Assembly: GCF_003952225.1 (NCBI RefSeq)
Contig: NZ_CP034437.1
Span: 5,408,501 to 5,472,500, forward strand
Direction of reading: 5' to 3'
Length of the DNA stretch: 64,000 nucleotides
DNA from: Paenibacillus albus
GTDB lineage: Bacteria > Bacillota > Bacilli > Paenibacillales > Paenibacillaceae
Shown here: positions 10,057-17,668 of the stretch, in pieces
Layout of the letters: the number at the start of each line of letters is the position of its first letter
How positions within the stretch are numbered: position 1 is the first letter of the stretch
Position numbers and translations under genes: made by a program
The notes under the pieces: model-generated
The model's database searches: none
Seen by the model: the letters and a program-made list of their open reading frames with translations, nothing else
Told to the model about the DNA's origin: nothing

Positions 10057-10085
10057 AACCCGGCTGCACGCAACGCAGCCGGGTT
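10057..10085 (-). terminator. Rho-independent terminator of the hydroxyacid dehydrogenase gene
   Basis: Perfect 11-bp stem (AACCCGGCTGC / GCAGCCGGGTT) with a 7-nt loop, followed on the minus strand by a T-rich stretch, 35 bp past the stop at 10120. Confidence 0.8.
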
Positions 10086-10119
10086 CCTCAAATTCAAATA
10101 TGTTCACGCGGAGTCATGC

Positions 10120-11091
10120 CTAGTAGCGCGCCTCCAAGCTCACTCTATTACGATGCGGCTCGCCATTCTCGATGTAGCTGCGCAGGTTGTCGACTAGGAT
10201 GTCGACAGCTCGGTCCGTGTAGTAGATCGAATTGCCGGAGTTATGCGGCGTCAGGATGACGTTCTCCATCGTCCAAAGCGGATGCGATTCCGGCAGCGGC
10301 TCCGGATCGAAGACATCGAGCCCCGCTCCTGCGATAACGCCTCGCTCCAGCGCATCAACCAGATCATCTGTGATGACCGTCTGGCCGCGACCGATGTTCA
10401 CGAAGAACGCGCCTGGCTTCATCTGCGCGAATTTGGCGCGGTCGAACAGCCCTTGCGTCTCCTTCGTAATCGGCAGCGTCACGACGACGTAATCGCTCTC
10501 CTGCAGCAGCCGATCCAGGCCGCCAGCGCCGAACATCGCATCAACAAAAGGCGATGGCTGCGCAGAGTTACGCACGCCAAGCACGCGCATCTGAAACGCC
10601 CCAGCCAGCCTAGCGAGCTCCTCACCGATCGCGCCAACACCGACGATGCCGAGCGTTTTGCCATGAATTTCGCCCAAGCCGCCGATCCAGTCCCACTTCT
10701 TCTCAAGCTGGTTGCGCATCGTCAGATGCAGCTTCCTTGTAAAAGCAAGCATCATGCCGAGCACCGTCTCCGATATCGCATTGGCATGAACGCCGCTCGC
10801 ATTCGTCAGCATCACACCTGCAGCTGCAAAAGCATCAAAAGGCATCTGCTCCACGCCCGCTCCCCAAGCCTGCACCCAGCGCAGCGCTCCCGCACCATCG
10901 GACTTAAGCGCATATTCCTCCGCCTGCTCGCTCCACCCAACCACAACCTCCGCTTCCGCGAGGTGACTAGCAAGCGCACTCTCATCCTGATCGCCGTCAG
11001 CGTAGACAATCTCCAACCCAGTGGCCGCTTCCGCAATCCGCTCCCGGTGCTGAGGCTCCAAATCATAAACGCATACCAGCTTGCGCATCAT
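10120..11091 (-). CDS. D-isomer-specific 2-hydroxyacid dehydrogenase (NAD-binding)
   Basis: A 323-aa cytosolic oxidoreductase of the D-2-hydroxyacid dehydrogenase family, which interconverts 2-keto and 2-hydroxy acids with NAD(P)H. The Rossmann motif GVGAIG lies at ~150-156. The catalytic Arg is in NIGRGQTV (~237), the Glu in DPEPLPESHPLW (~263) and the His in LTPHNSG (~285). ATG 11091 is best placed for GGGGAG; GTG at 11094 and a second ATG at 11088 are alternatives. The gene has terminators on both sides, with one ending only 26 bp before its start, so it may depend on readthrough. A sugar-acid substrate is plausible from context but unproven. Confidence 0.9.
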   Translation of the reverse strand: MMRKLVCVYDLEPQHRERIAEAATGLEIVYADGDQDESALASHLAEAEVVVGWSEQAEEYALKSDGAGALRWVQAWGAGVEQMPFDAFAAAGVMLTNASGVHANAISETVLGMMLAFTRKLHLTMRNQLEKKWDWIGGLGEIHGKTLGIVGVGAIGEELARLAGAFQMRVLGVRNSAQPSPFVDAMFGAGGLDRLLQESDYVVVTLPITKETQGLFDRAKFAQMKPGAFFVNIGRGQTVITDDLVDALERGVIAGAGLDVFDPEPLPESHPLWTMENVILTPHNSGNSIYYTDRAVDILVDNLRSYIENGEPHRNRVSLEARY

Positions 11092-11116
11092 CACGCCACT
11101 CCCCTTCTTTCATACT

Positions 11117-11141
11117 AAAAAACCGGCCCACAGGGCCGGTT
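11117..11141 (-). terminator. Terminator after the Gfo/Idh gene
   Basis: Stem AACCGGCCC / GGGCCGGTT with a 3-nt loop, followed on the minus strand by six T. It lies 19 bp past the stop of the oxidoreductase gene and immediately upstream of the next gene on the same strand. Confidence 0.85.
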
Positions 11142-11159
11142 CAAGATCATACCCGTCTC

Positions 11160-12227
11160 TTACAGTTTAACTTCGGAACCTGTACGAGCGGACTCATAGA
11201 TTGCAGCAAGAATTTTGATCATGTCAACGCCTTGATCAATCGTGTTGATTGCCTCGGCACGGCCTTGTACAACATCAACAAAGTGAGCAAGATGCTCGCC
11301 ATGACCGCCGGAATCTTGACCCGTGTGCGGGAATGTATCCGTTACAATGCCTTGGTCTTCGCCGAAGATGCCAAGCTTGCCGTTGCTGAACTTGATGCCG
11401 GCTTTCGTACCGCGAAGCTCAACGAAGTTCTCTTCTTCTTCGATGTTCGAGGCCCAGCTGAATTCGATTTGCAGCGAAGCCCCGTTATCGAAACGAATGA
11501 AGCCAATTGCCAAGTCTTCAACGTCGAAAGTGCCTTCGCCTTCGGACTTGGAGCCGAATTTGCTATGCTCGGAGCCAGCGATATCTTCAGCATCTGCGAA
11601 TTTCGTGTAAGTCGCGCCAGTAACCGATACCGGCTTCGGATTGCCCATGAACCACATGGCAAGGTCGATGAAGTGAACGCCGAGGTCGATAAGCGGTCCG
11701 CCTCCGGACAATTCCTTCGTCGTGAACCAGCCGCCTTTACCAGGGATACCGCGGCGGCGTGTCCAGCCGCAGCGTCCTGCGTAAGCTTCGCCCAGGTTGC
11801 CTTGGTCGATCCAACGCTTCACATATTGGGATGCCGGACGGAAACGGTTGTTGCGCATAACCATCAGCTTCTTGCCGCTCTTCTCCATAGCATCCTTCAT
11901 GCGAAGCGCTTCTTCAACGCTTACTGCATCCGGCTTCTCGCAGAATACGTGCTTGCCACCTTCAAGCGCAGCAACCGCGATTTCGGAGTGGAACAGGTTC
12001 GGCGTGCAAATATCAATAATATCCACATCTGCAAGAGCGATTACATCGCGGTAGTCGCTGAACGCTTGCGGAATGCCGTGCTGCTCAGCTGCTGCCTTCG
12101 CCTTCTCCAGATCAATATCGCAGATCGCTACGATTTCCAGTTCAGGATGATTCTTAAGCGGCTCCGAATGCGCCCACTGAAAAATACCTCCTGCACCGAT
12201 TACGCCAACCTTCAATTTCTTCGTCAT
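11160..12227 (-). CDS. Gfo/Idh/MocA family oxidoreductase
   Basis: A 355-aa NAD(P)-dependent sugar or inositol-type dehydrogenase. ATG 12227 is chosen because it has GGGGAGG in front and starts right at the Rossmann fold (KVGVIGAGGIF). The family's EKP signature (FCEKPDAVS, ~95) supplies the catalytic Lys. The C-terminal domain includes SGGGPLIDLGVHFIDLAMW (~170-190), with the usual substrate-binding Asp and His. It is the last gene of operon 2, 100 bp after the LplA-type lipoprotein with a hairpin in between, so it probably oxidises the imported sugar or a derivative. Confidence 0.9.
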   Translation of the reverse strand: MTKKLKVGVIGAGGIFQWAHSEPLKNHPELEIVAICDIDLEKAKAAAEQHGIPQAFSDYRDVIALADVDIIDICTPNLFHSEIAVAALEGGKHVFCEKPDAVSVEEALRMKDAMEKSGKKLMVMRNNRFRPASQYVKRWIDQGNLGEAYAGRCGWTRRRGIPGKGGWFTTKELSGGGPLIDLGVHFIDLAMWFMGNPKPVSVTGATYTKFADAEDIAGSEHSKFGSKSEGEGTFDVEDLAIGFIRFDNGASLQIEFSWASNIEEEENFVELRGTKAGIKFSNGKLGIFGEDQGIVTDTFPHTGQDSGGHGEHLAHFVDVVQGRAEAINTIDQGVDMIKILAAIYESARTGSEVKL

Positions 12228-12274
12228 CTCAAACATCCTCCCCATTATCTCCCCAGCTAATTGCCTAATTGGGC

Positions 12275-12306
12275 AGCAGGCTCTAACCGTAAGGCTAGAG
12301 CCTGCT
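12275..12306 (-). promoter_or_regulatory. Intercistronic hairpin after the binding-protein gene
   Basis: Perfect 11-bp stem AGCAGGCTCTA / TAGAGCCTGCT with a 10-nt loop, 22 bp past the stop of the lipoprotein gene. There is no U-tract, so it more likely protects the 3' end of the message than fully terminates transcription. Confidence 0.65.
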
Positions 12307-12328
12307 CCTTGTCATGCTTTTATCCGTA

Positions 12329-14260
12329 TTAGTTAAGCTTCTTCAAGAATCCTTGACGCAGCTTGTAGTACTTCATCCAAGCGTCCTTCATCTTCGTCAA
12401 GCCGTCAGCAACGTCGCTGCTCGACAGGACATCTGTGTAATCTTTGAAGTTCGCATCGAACTTATCGGAGGAGCCTGTGATGGCTTTAACCATCAGGTTG
12501 TCGAGCTCATCGTTATGAGGAGCAAGCAGGTTGTTGTTATAGTCGTTGCTTGCTTCTTCATATTCCGCTTTCGCTTGACGCGTTGCATCATCAACCGGAA
12601 GCTCTGCATACAGCGTCATGCTCTTCATATTGTGCTTCTGCCATGCAGTATTAACAAGCGTACTCTGATCGTAGTTCGCATCGCTGAACGGGTAAACAAC
12701 CTGTGGGTTGTAGACATACGACATCTCACCAGCATCAGCCAAACCGTAAACCTCAGGATTTGTCATCGTGCTGTCTGAGCCTTTAATGCCATAGTACCAT
12801 CCGTCGCCTGTTTCATCTGTCTTGCCAATAAGCTTGTACTCTTCGACTTTCTTAAACTCCGGCTTATAACGGCGGTTCATGCCGTCGCCAGTGTACATGT
12901 CAGGCGTACCCCAAGCACGTAGATCAGCAGCCTCAAGCGAGTTGTTCCAGTCGATCCAATTCAGGATTTGCGGAACTTGGTCTTCGGATACTTTCTTAGG
13001 GTTGATTACTTTGGAGTTCCATTTCGTTGTCAGCGGGAAGTATTGGTTCGCCGCATCTTGTACGTTCGCATCCAGATCGTTCGCGAAGATCGGAACGAAT
13101 CTCCAGTCATACTTGCCTTTTACTTTATCTTTGTTCGCCGCGATAGGCGCCCACATGTTTACAACTGCATATTCACCATTGATAATCTTCGCATCGCGTT
13201 GCTCGTTCTTCTGAATGTAGAATTCTTTACCAAACAAGCCGTCTTTAAAGCCTTTGTTCATGAAGGAAATATAGTTCTTCCACTCCGGTGTCAGCTCATA
13301 ATCCGAGTAAAGATTTTTGGATTCATTGATAACAAGCGGAACGGCTTGGCTCATGTTGAGGCCAGTAGCTGTGAATAGCGACCAGTACAGCGCGCCGCGG
13401 GAGTTCTCGAATTGCAAGTGTGCCGGCGTAATTGGGTGTCCGTTCTCCGACAGGTTCAGCGCTTTCACTTTTTCCAGGTAATCGGACAGTTGGTCCAGGT
13501 TTTTAATTGGAATATCGTCGATTTGCTCCAGCGACAATTGACCTTTGTTTGCGATTGCAAGCTTCTTCAGATCAGCGGCGCTCATGACATTTGGATAAAC
13601 CTTCTTCAAAATGTCGTCACGCATCCATACGCCGTAACCGCCATTACCGAGGATAGCATCGCCGTAAGGCGTCTTGCGGTATTCTTCTTTAAGCAGCGGG
13701 CTTGGCATGGACGGAATCGACCACATTTTGCCGTCTGTTGGATCAACGCTAGCTTGGTACCACTGGTCTACGGTAACGCCAAGGTCAGCAAGACGCGCAG
13801 CTGTCAAAGGCATATATTTTTTAATTTCATCAAGTGTGATCTCGCGAGCCATGCCTGCTTTCTTCAACATATCCATGTTGGCAGCATCATCGGCAATACC
13901 GCTCGAGTTTGCGATTACTGCCGGTACTGTATTTGCAAGAATTTGCATTTGCAGCCAGCTCTTAATGTCTGTATTCGGTGGGATTTCGATGAAGTCAGGA
14001 ATGACCTTCGTCTTCTCGCGCCAAATTGGCGTTAATTTGTCTTCGACCGGCTTACGCGGACTCGTAGGCAAATTACCTAGAACTTCAAGATGCATTTCTT
14101 TGAAGCTTGCTGGATCAGCAGGTGCACTGTTGTTCGCAGCCGTATTTCCGTTGCCGCCAGCTGTTGAGCCAGTGTTGTTCGAAGCGTTATCCGAACTGCC
14201 GCAGCCGGCAAGAGAAACGGCAAGAGCAGCAGCCAGCATTGGTGCCATAACCTTTTTCAT
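12329..14260 (-). CDS. Extracellular solute-binding lipoprotein, LplA-like
   Basis: A 643-aa sugar-binding lipoprotein. ATG 14260 is preceded by GGGGAGGA. The signal peptide ends in SLAGC (Cys20) and is followed by a short Asn/Gly/Ala linker. The long type-1 binding fold resembles B. subtilis LplA/YtcQ in size and in its pairing with LplB- and LplC-type permeases. Such systems usually import oligosaccharides or uronate-containing sugars. With GH3, Gfo/Idh and PhyH genes just upstream on the same strand, a plant-derived glycoside or disaccharide is a reasonable guess. Confidence 0.9.
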   Translation of the reverse strand: MKKVMAPMLAAALAVSLAGCGSSDNASNNTGSTAGGNGNTAANNSAPADPASFKEMHLEVLGNLPTSPRKPVEDKLTPIWREKTKVIPDFIEIPPNTDIKSWLQMQILANTVPAVIANSSGIADDAANMDMLKKAGMAREITLDEIKKYMPLTAARLADLGVTVDQWYQASVDPTDGKMWSIPSMPSPLLKEEYRKTPYGDAILGNGGYGVWMRDDILKKVYPNVMSAADLKKLAIANKGQLSLEQIDDIPIKNLDQLSDYLEKVKALNLSENGHPITPAHLQFENSRGALYWSLFTATGLNMSQAVPLVINESKNLYSDYELTPEWKNYISFMNKGFKDGLFGKEFYIQKNEQRDAKIINGEYAVVNMWAPIAANKDKVKGKYDWRFVPIFANDLDANVQDAANQYFPLTTKWNSKVINPKKVSEDQVPQILNWIDWNNSLEAADLRAWGTPDMYTGDGMNRRYKPEFKKVEEYKLIGKTDETGDGWYYGIKGSDSTMTNPEVYGLADAGEMSYVYNPQVVYPFSDANYDQSTLVNTAWQKHNMKSMTLYAELPVDDATRQAKAEYEEASNDYNNNLLAPHNDELDNLMVKAITGSSDKFDANFKDYTDVLSSSDVADGLTKMKDAWMKYYKLRQGFLKKLN

Positions 14261-14312
14261 AAATAAAATCCTCCCCTGATTTAATATCTATTAACTTTGA
14301 TGGGCCAAGGCG

Positions 14313-15251
14313 TTATGCCTTAACCGCACCAGTCAACATCCCTTTGACAAAATACTTCTGGAAGAACGGGTAGATGAACAGCAGCGGGAACGTTACGACA
14401 ACCATTACGGTCATCTTGATTACCTCAGGCGTTGGAACCGAGTTGTTCTGCTGTGCCATGATCCGGCGTGCTTGCGCACCGGATGTCTTCGTAAAGTCGA
14501 TCAGCGAATTCGCTTCTGCACGGTTAATGATTTCATACAGCACGTACTGCAGCGTACTAAGACCGCGGTCGGTTACGTAAATCAAGTTCGTGTAGTAATC
14601 GAGCCAGTTGCCAACGACGGCGAAGAAAGCGAATGCAGCAATAATCGGCATGGACAGCGGCAAAATAATTTGGAAGAAAATACGGCCATAGCCGGCGCCA
14701 TCTATCATTGCGGACTCTTGCAGCTCAGCTGGCAATTCTTCGATATGCGTCCGCATGATAACCATGCTGAAGAATGCGAAGGCGCCAGGGAGCACGTATA
14801 CAAGGAAGTTGTTAATCAAGTGCAGCTTCGAAATAACAACATAGTTCGAAATAATCGTACCTGCGATAAACATCGGGATCATGAAGAAGAATAGCAGTGC
14901 CTTACGGCCTGGCAGAAAGCGCTTTGAGAGCGCAAACGCCGCCATCATTGTCACGATAACCGATAGCACCGGACCGATAACACAGCGCAGCGCTGTGACG
15001 ACAAACGCGGTTTGCAGACGTTCATATTGGAACACGAATGCATAATTCTCGAGCGTGAATACACGCGGGAAGAACCAGATCGGCCCTGCTGCAGCATCCG
15101 CTCCCGTGTTGAAGGACATGACGAGGATGTACCAGAATGGGTAAATCGCTGTAATAGCCCAGACGAGCATAATCAATATGTTAACGGTATCAAAGGTGCG
15201 CTCGCCGGTTGTTCGTTTAATGCGGTTTGCTTTCATGCTTGCATTTGACAC
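14313..15251 (-). CDS. Carbohydrate ABC transporter permease, LplC/YtcP-like
   Basis: 312 aa, six membrane segments. The LplC-type start contains SFNTGADAAAGPIWFFPRVF (~48-67), and the EAA-type loop reads ESAMIDGAGYGRIFFQIILP (~180-199). The start is GTG 15251, ten bases after AAGGAG; the next ATG (15236) is too far from it. The gene is 19 bp downstream of the LplB-type gene and 52 bp upstream of the lipoprotein gene. No ATPase gene is present, so a shared MsmX-type ATPase is expected. Confidence 0.92.
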   Translation of the reverse strand: MSNASMKANRIKRTTGERTFDTVNILIMLVWAITAIYPFWYILVMSFNTGADAAAGPIWFFPRVFTLENYAFVFQYERLQTAFVVTALRCVIGPVLSVIVTMMAAFALSKRFLPGRKALLFFFMIPMFIAGTIISNYVVISKLHLINNFLVYVLPGAFAFFSMVIMRTHIEELPAELQESAMIDGAGYGRIFFQIILPLSMPIIAAFAFFAVVGNWLDYYTNLIYVTDRGLSTLQYVLYEIINRAEANSLIDFTKTSGAQARRIMAQQNNSVPTPEVIKMTVMVVVTFPLLFIYPFFQKYFVKGMLTGAVKA

Positions 15252-15270
15252 GTAATGACAGCTCCTTTCC

Positions 15271-16236
15271 TTAGACGATACCTACATTGCTAAGTTTTTT
15301 CGTCGTGGCGTTCGTAAGCATAATAAGAATGAAGGATATGATACCTTGGAAAAGGCCGACCGCAGCGGAGTAAGAGTATTGACCGCTGACCAAACCTTGA
15401 TAGTACGTGTACACGCCGATCGTATCCGTATCCAGACGGATCATCTTATTTTGCAAGTTGAAGACTTGGTCGAAGTTCGTTGCTAGCAAGCCGCTCAAGG
15501 AGAAGATCAGCAGGATGCTCATCGTTGGAACAAGGCCTGGCAATGTGATGTACCATAGACGCTGCCAGCGGCTTGCACCATCCACCTGCGCCGCCTCATA
15601 TTGCTGCGGATCAATCGTTGTCAGCGCTGCGAGGTAAAGAATCGTACCCCAGCCTGTTTCTTTCCAAATTTCAGAAATGACGAGCACCGGCAAGAAGTTG
15701 TGCGCATCCTGCATGTAAGAGATACGCTCAGCAGCAGGGTCAATCAATTGGCGAAGGTTGTTGATAATACCCGTCGCATCAACCGTCAGGAACATGTAGA
15801 ACAATCCGGCAACCGTTACCCACGATACAAAGTGAGGAATATAGGACGTCGTTTGTACAATCTTCTTGAACCGATCACCACGCAGCTCGTTAAGCAGAAG
15901 CGCCAGAATAAGCGGTGCCGGGAACGTTGCAATCATCATCGTGACACTATAGAGCAGCGTCCGCCCAATCAGGGTGTAGAACTTATGATCCGTGAGGAAC
16001 TTCGCGAAATTGTCGAAGCCGACGAATTTACTGCCGAAGCCGAACCAGCCTTTATTAAAGTCATAGTCGAGAAATGCGATATAGTTCGAGAACATTGGCA
16101 AGTAAGCGAAAATGAGCGTCAGAATGATTGCAGGGGCCAAAAAGAGATACAGCACAGATACATTTTTAAGTTCGATGCTCCGCTTCTTCTTCTTTTTCAT
16201 TGCGGGAACATGGGTTTGTTCGGTGATTGCAGCCAT
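15271..16236 (-). CDS. ABC transporter permease, LplB/YteP-like
   Basis: A 321-aa CUT1 permease. ATG 16236 follows GAGGAGGAATCACTA; the longer TTG-initiated reading is rejected. A cytoplasmic run of basic residues (KKKKKRS) precedes the first of six membrane segments. The EAA loop is EAAQVDGASRWQRLWYITLP (~220-239). It is first of the transport genes in operon 2 and lies 74 bp after the LacI gene, likely in the same transcript. Confidence 0.92.
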   Translation of the reverse strand: MAAITEQTHVPAMKKKKKRSIELKNVSVLYLFLAPAIILTLIFAYLPMFSNYIAFLDYDFNKGWFGFGSKFVGFDNFAKFLTDHKFYTLIGRTLLYSVTMMIATFPAPLILALLLNELRGDRFKKIVQTTSYIPHFVSWVTVAGLFYMFLTVDATGIINNLRQLIDPAAERISYMQDAHNFLPVLVISEIWKETGWGTILYLAALTTIDPQQYEAAQVDGASRWQRLWYITLPGLVPTMSILLIFSLSGLLATNFDQVFNLQNKMIRLDTDTIGVYTYYQGLVSGQYSYSAAVGLFQGIISFILIMLTNATTKKLSNVGIV

Positions 16237-16310
16237 TAGTGATTCCTCCTCTTTCAAGTAAGCGCGTGCGCCATAGCCTTACTCTTGGCTATTGGTGGTG
16301 CCATAATAGA

Positions 16311-17303
16311 TTAGCTCGCTCCCATGCCGCCGCAGGATTGCCGGATGACAAGCTCTGTGGGAAGCACAATGGAATTGTCTTTGGGAGAAGAGTTAAATAA
16401 ACATTGTGTCGCAATAGCCCCAAGCTCATATCTGGAATGACCGACCGTTGTGAGCGAAGGTCTAACATAAGAACTTTGATGAATATTATCGAAACCTACA
16501 ACGGCTACTTGTTCCGGTACGCTAAGGTTCGCTTCATTCAACGCTCTTATGGCACCGATTGCCATCTCGTCATTCGCGGCGAAGACTGCATCTGGCATTT
16601 GGCTTCCGGCAAGCATCAGCTTCATGGCTTGATAGCCCGAAGTTTCGGTACAGTTACCTTGCATTACGATCTCAGGCGAGTAGGGAAGGTTATGCTCGTC
16701 CATTGCCCGCTTATAGCCCTCGTAACGATTGATATTGTCTATCGTGAACAGCGGACCGCTGAGGAACTCGATCTTGCGTCTGCCAAGCTTGATCAGATGT
16801 GTAACGGCGTCGTAAGCGCCTTGTTCATCGTCAATGAGAACGCTTCGAACATAATCCGAATTGAGCTCCCGATCGAGCACGACGATAGGAAAATCTTTGC
16901 CTGCTACTTGAAGGATCAGGCTATCTGAGATTGGCGTGCCCATGATGATGGCGCCATCCACAAATTTCTCTCTCAAGAATCGGTGAGCGGAACTATTCTC
17001 GCCGCCGAATGTACTGCACACAATCAAGTTGTAATTGTAAGAAGCGACGACTTCCTGAATACCCTCAATCAGCTGGCTGTAAAAGGGGCCTCCCAAGCTG
17101 TATAAGAAAAGCCCGATCGTCTCACTTTTCTGCTTCTTTAAGTTTCGCGCCGCATTGCTCGGACGGTAGTTGAGCGATTCTGCAGCGCGGACAACCTTCC
17201 TCCGTGTTTCTTCGCTGATCTTAGGCGAGTTATTGAGCGCATAAGAGACAGTCGAAACGGCGACTCCAGCTATCCTGGCAACGTCTTTTATCGTTGCGGC
17301 CAT
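16311..17303 (-). CDS. LacI-family transcriptional regulator (paralog of the one at 8077-9069)
   Basis: 330 aa, the same length as its paralog, and very similar over the whole chain. The helix-turn-helix (MAATIKDVARIAGVAVSTVS) differs from the paralog by only two residues in the first 20. The sensor domain carries DAVFAANDEMAIG and VVGFDNIHQ. GAGGGAG precedes ATG 17303. Three perfect GAAACGTTTC palindromes lie in the 300 bp upstream. The two regulators very probably bind each other's sites, while differences in the sensor domain would give different inducers. Confidence 0.95.
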   Translation of the reverse strand: MAATIKDVARIAGVAVSTVSYALNNSPKISEETRRKVVRAAESLNYRPSNAARNLKKQKSETIGLFLYSLGGPFYSQLIEGIQEVVASYNYNLIVCSTFGGENSSAHRFLREKFVDGAIIMGTPISDSLILQVAGKDFPIVVLDRELNSDYVRSVLIDDEQGAYDAVTHLIKLGRRKIEFLSGPLFTIDNINRYEGYKRAMDEHNLPYSPEIVMQGNCTETSGYQAMKLMLAGSQMPDAVFAANDEMAIGAIRALNEANLSVPEQVAVVGFDNIHQSSYVRPSLTTVGHSRYELGAIATQCLFNSSPKDNSIVLPTELVIRQSCGGMGAS

Positions 17304-17334
17304 GTATTAAGCTCCCTCACTTTCATCAGGTTAT

Positions 17335-17346
17335 TGAAACGTTTCA
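17335..17346. promoter_or_regulatory. LacI-type operator (TGAAACGTTTCA)
   Basis: Perfect palindrome 32 bp upstream of the LacI start, matching 9099-9110 exactly. A related TGAAACGCTTTCA, closer to a CcpA-type site, lies at 17370-17382. Confidence 0.7.
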
Positions 17347-17454
17347 CATTGATTCAAAAAAAATGGCTCTGAAACGCTTTCAAAACCGAGTCAAGTGTGA
17401 TGATTTAAGTAAATTATGGTAGGTTTCCGATCTTCTGATGTTGTCGAATGCTGT

Positions 17455-17466
17455 AGAAACGTTTCA
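17455..17466. promoter_or_regulatory. LacI-type operator (AGAAACGTTTCA)
   Basis: GAAACGTTTC palindrome 120 bp from the previous one (start to start), again a pair spacing similar to that in front of the paralog. Confidence 0.6.
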
Positions 17467-17578
17467 CCTCAGCAATAATATCATAATGTAATCGCTTTTA
17501 GAAGAGTAAAATAAAGTGCTTTTATGACGTAAATTTATGCAATTTTGGTGTGACGTTCACAGAAAAATAACAGAATGG

Positions 17579-17590
17579 TGAAACGTTTCA
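17579..17590. promoter_or_regulatory. LacI-type operator (TGAAACGTTTCA)
   Basis: Third perfect palindrome in the 17304-17668 gap, just below the terminator of the GH3 gene. Apart from the operators and terminator I see nothing else in this gap. Confidence 0.55.
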
Positions 17591-17596
17591 AAGTAA

Positions 17597-17636
17597 AGAA
17601 GGGGAAAGTCCCGTAAGAACGAGACTTTCCCCTTCT
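17597..17636 (-). terminator. Terminator of the GH3 operon
   Basis: Perfect 14-bp stem AGAAGGGGAAAGTC / GACTTTCCCCTTCT with a 12-nt loop, followed on the minus strand by a T-rich stretch, 32 bp after the beta-glucosidase stop. Confidence 0.8.
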
Positions 17637-17668
17637 GCCTTAACTTAACCTAGGCTAACCCAATGCGT

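Noticed and set aside
9148..10119. Hidden gene in the 1-kb gap
   Set aside because: Open frames here are short, lack ribosome sites and overlap degenerate repeats.
17370..17382. CcpA (cre) site TGAAACGCTTTCA
   Set aside because: One base shorter than the cre consensus and lying among LacI palindromes, so I do not list it separately.
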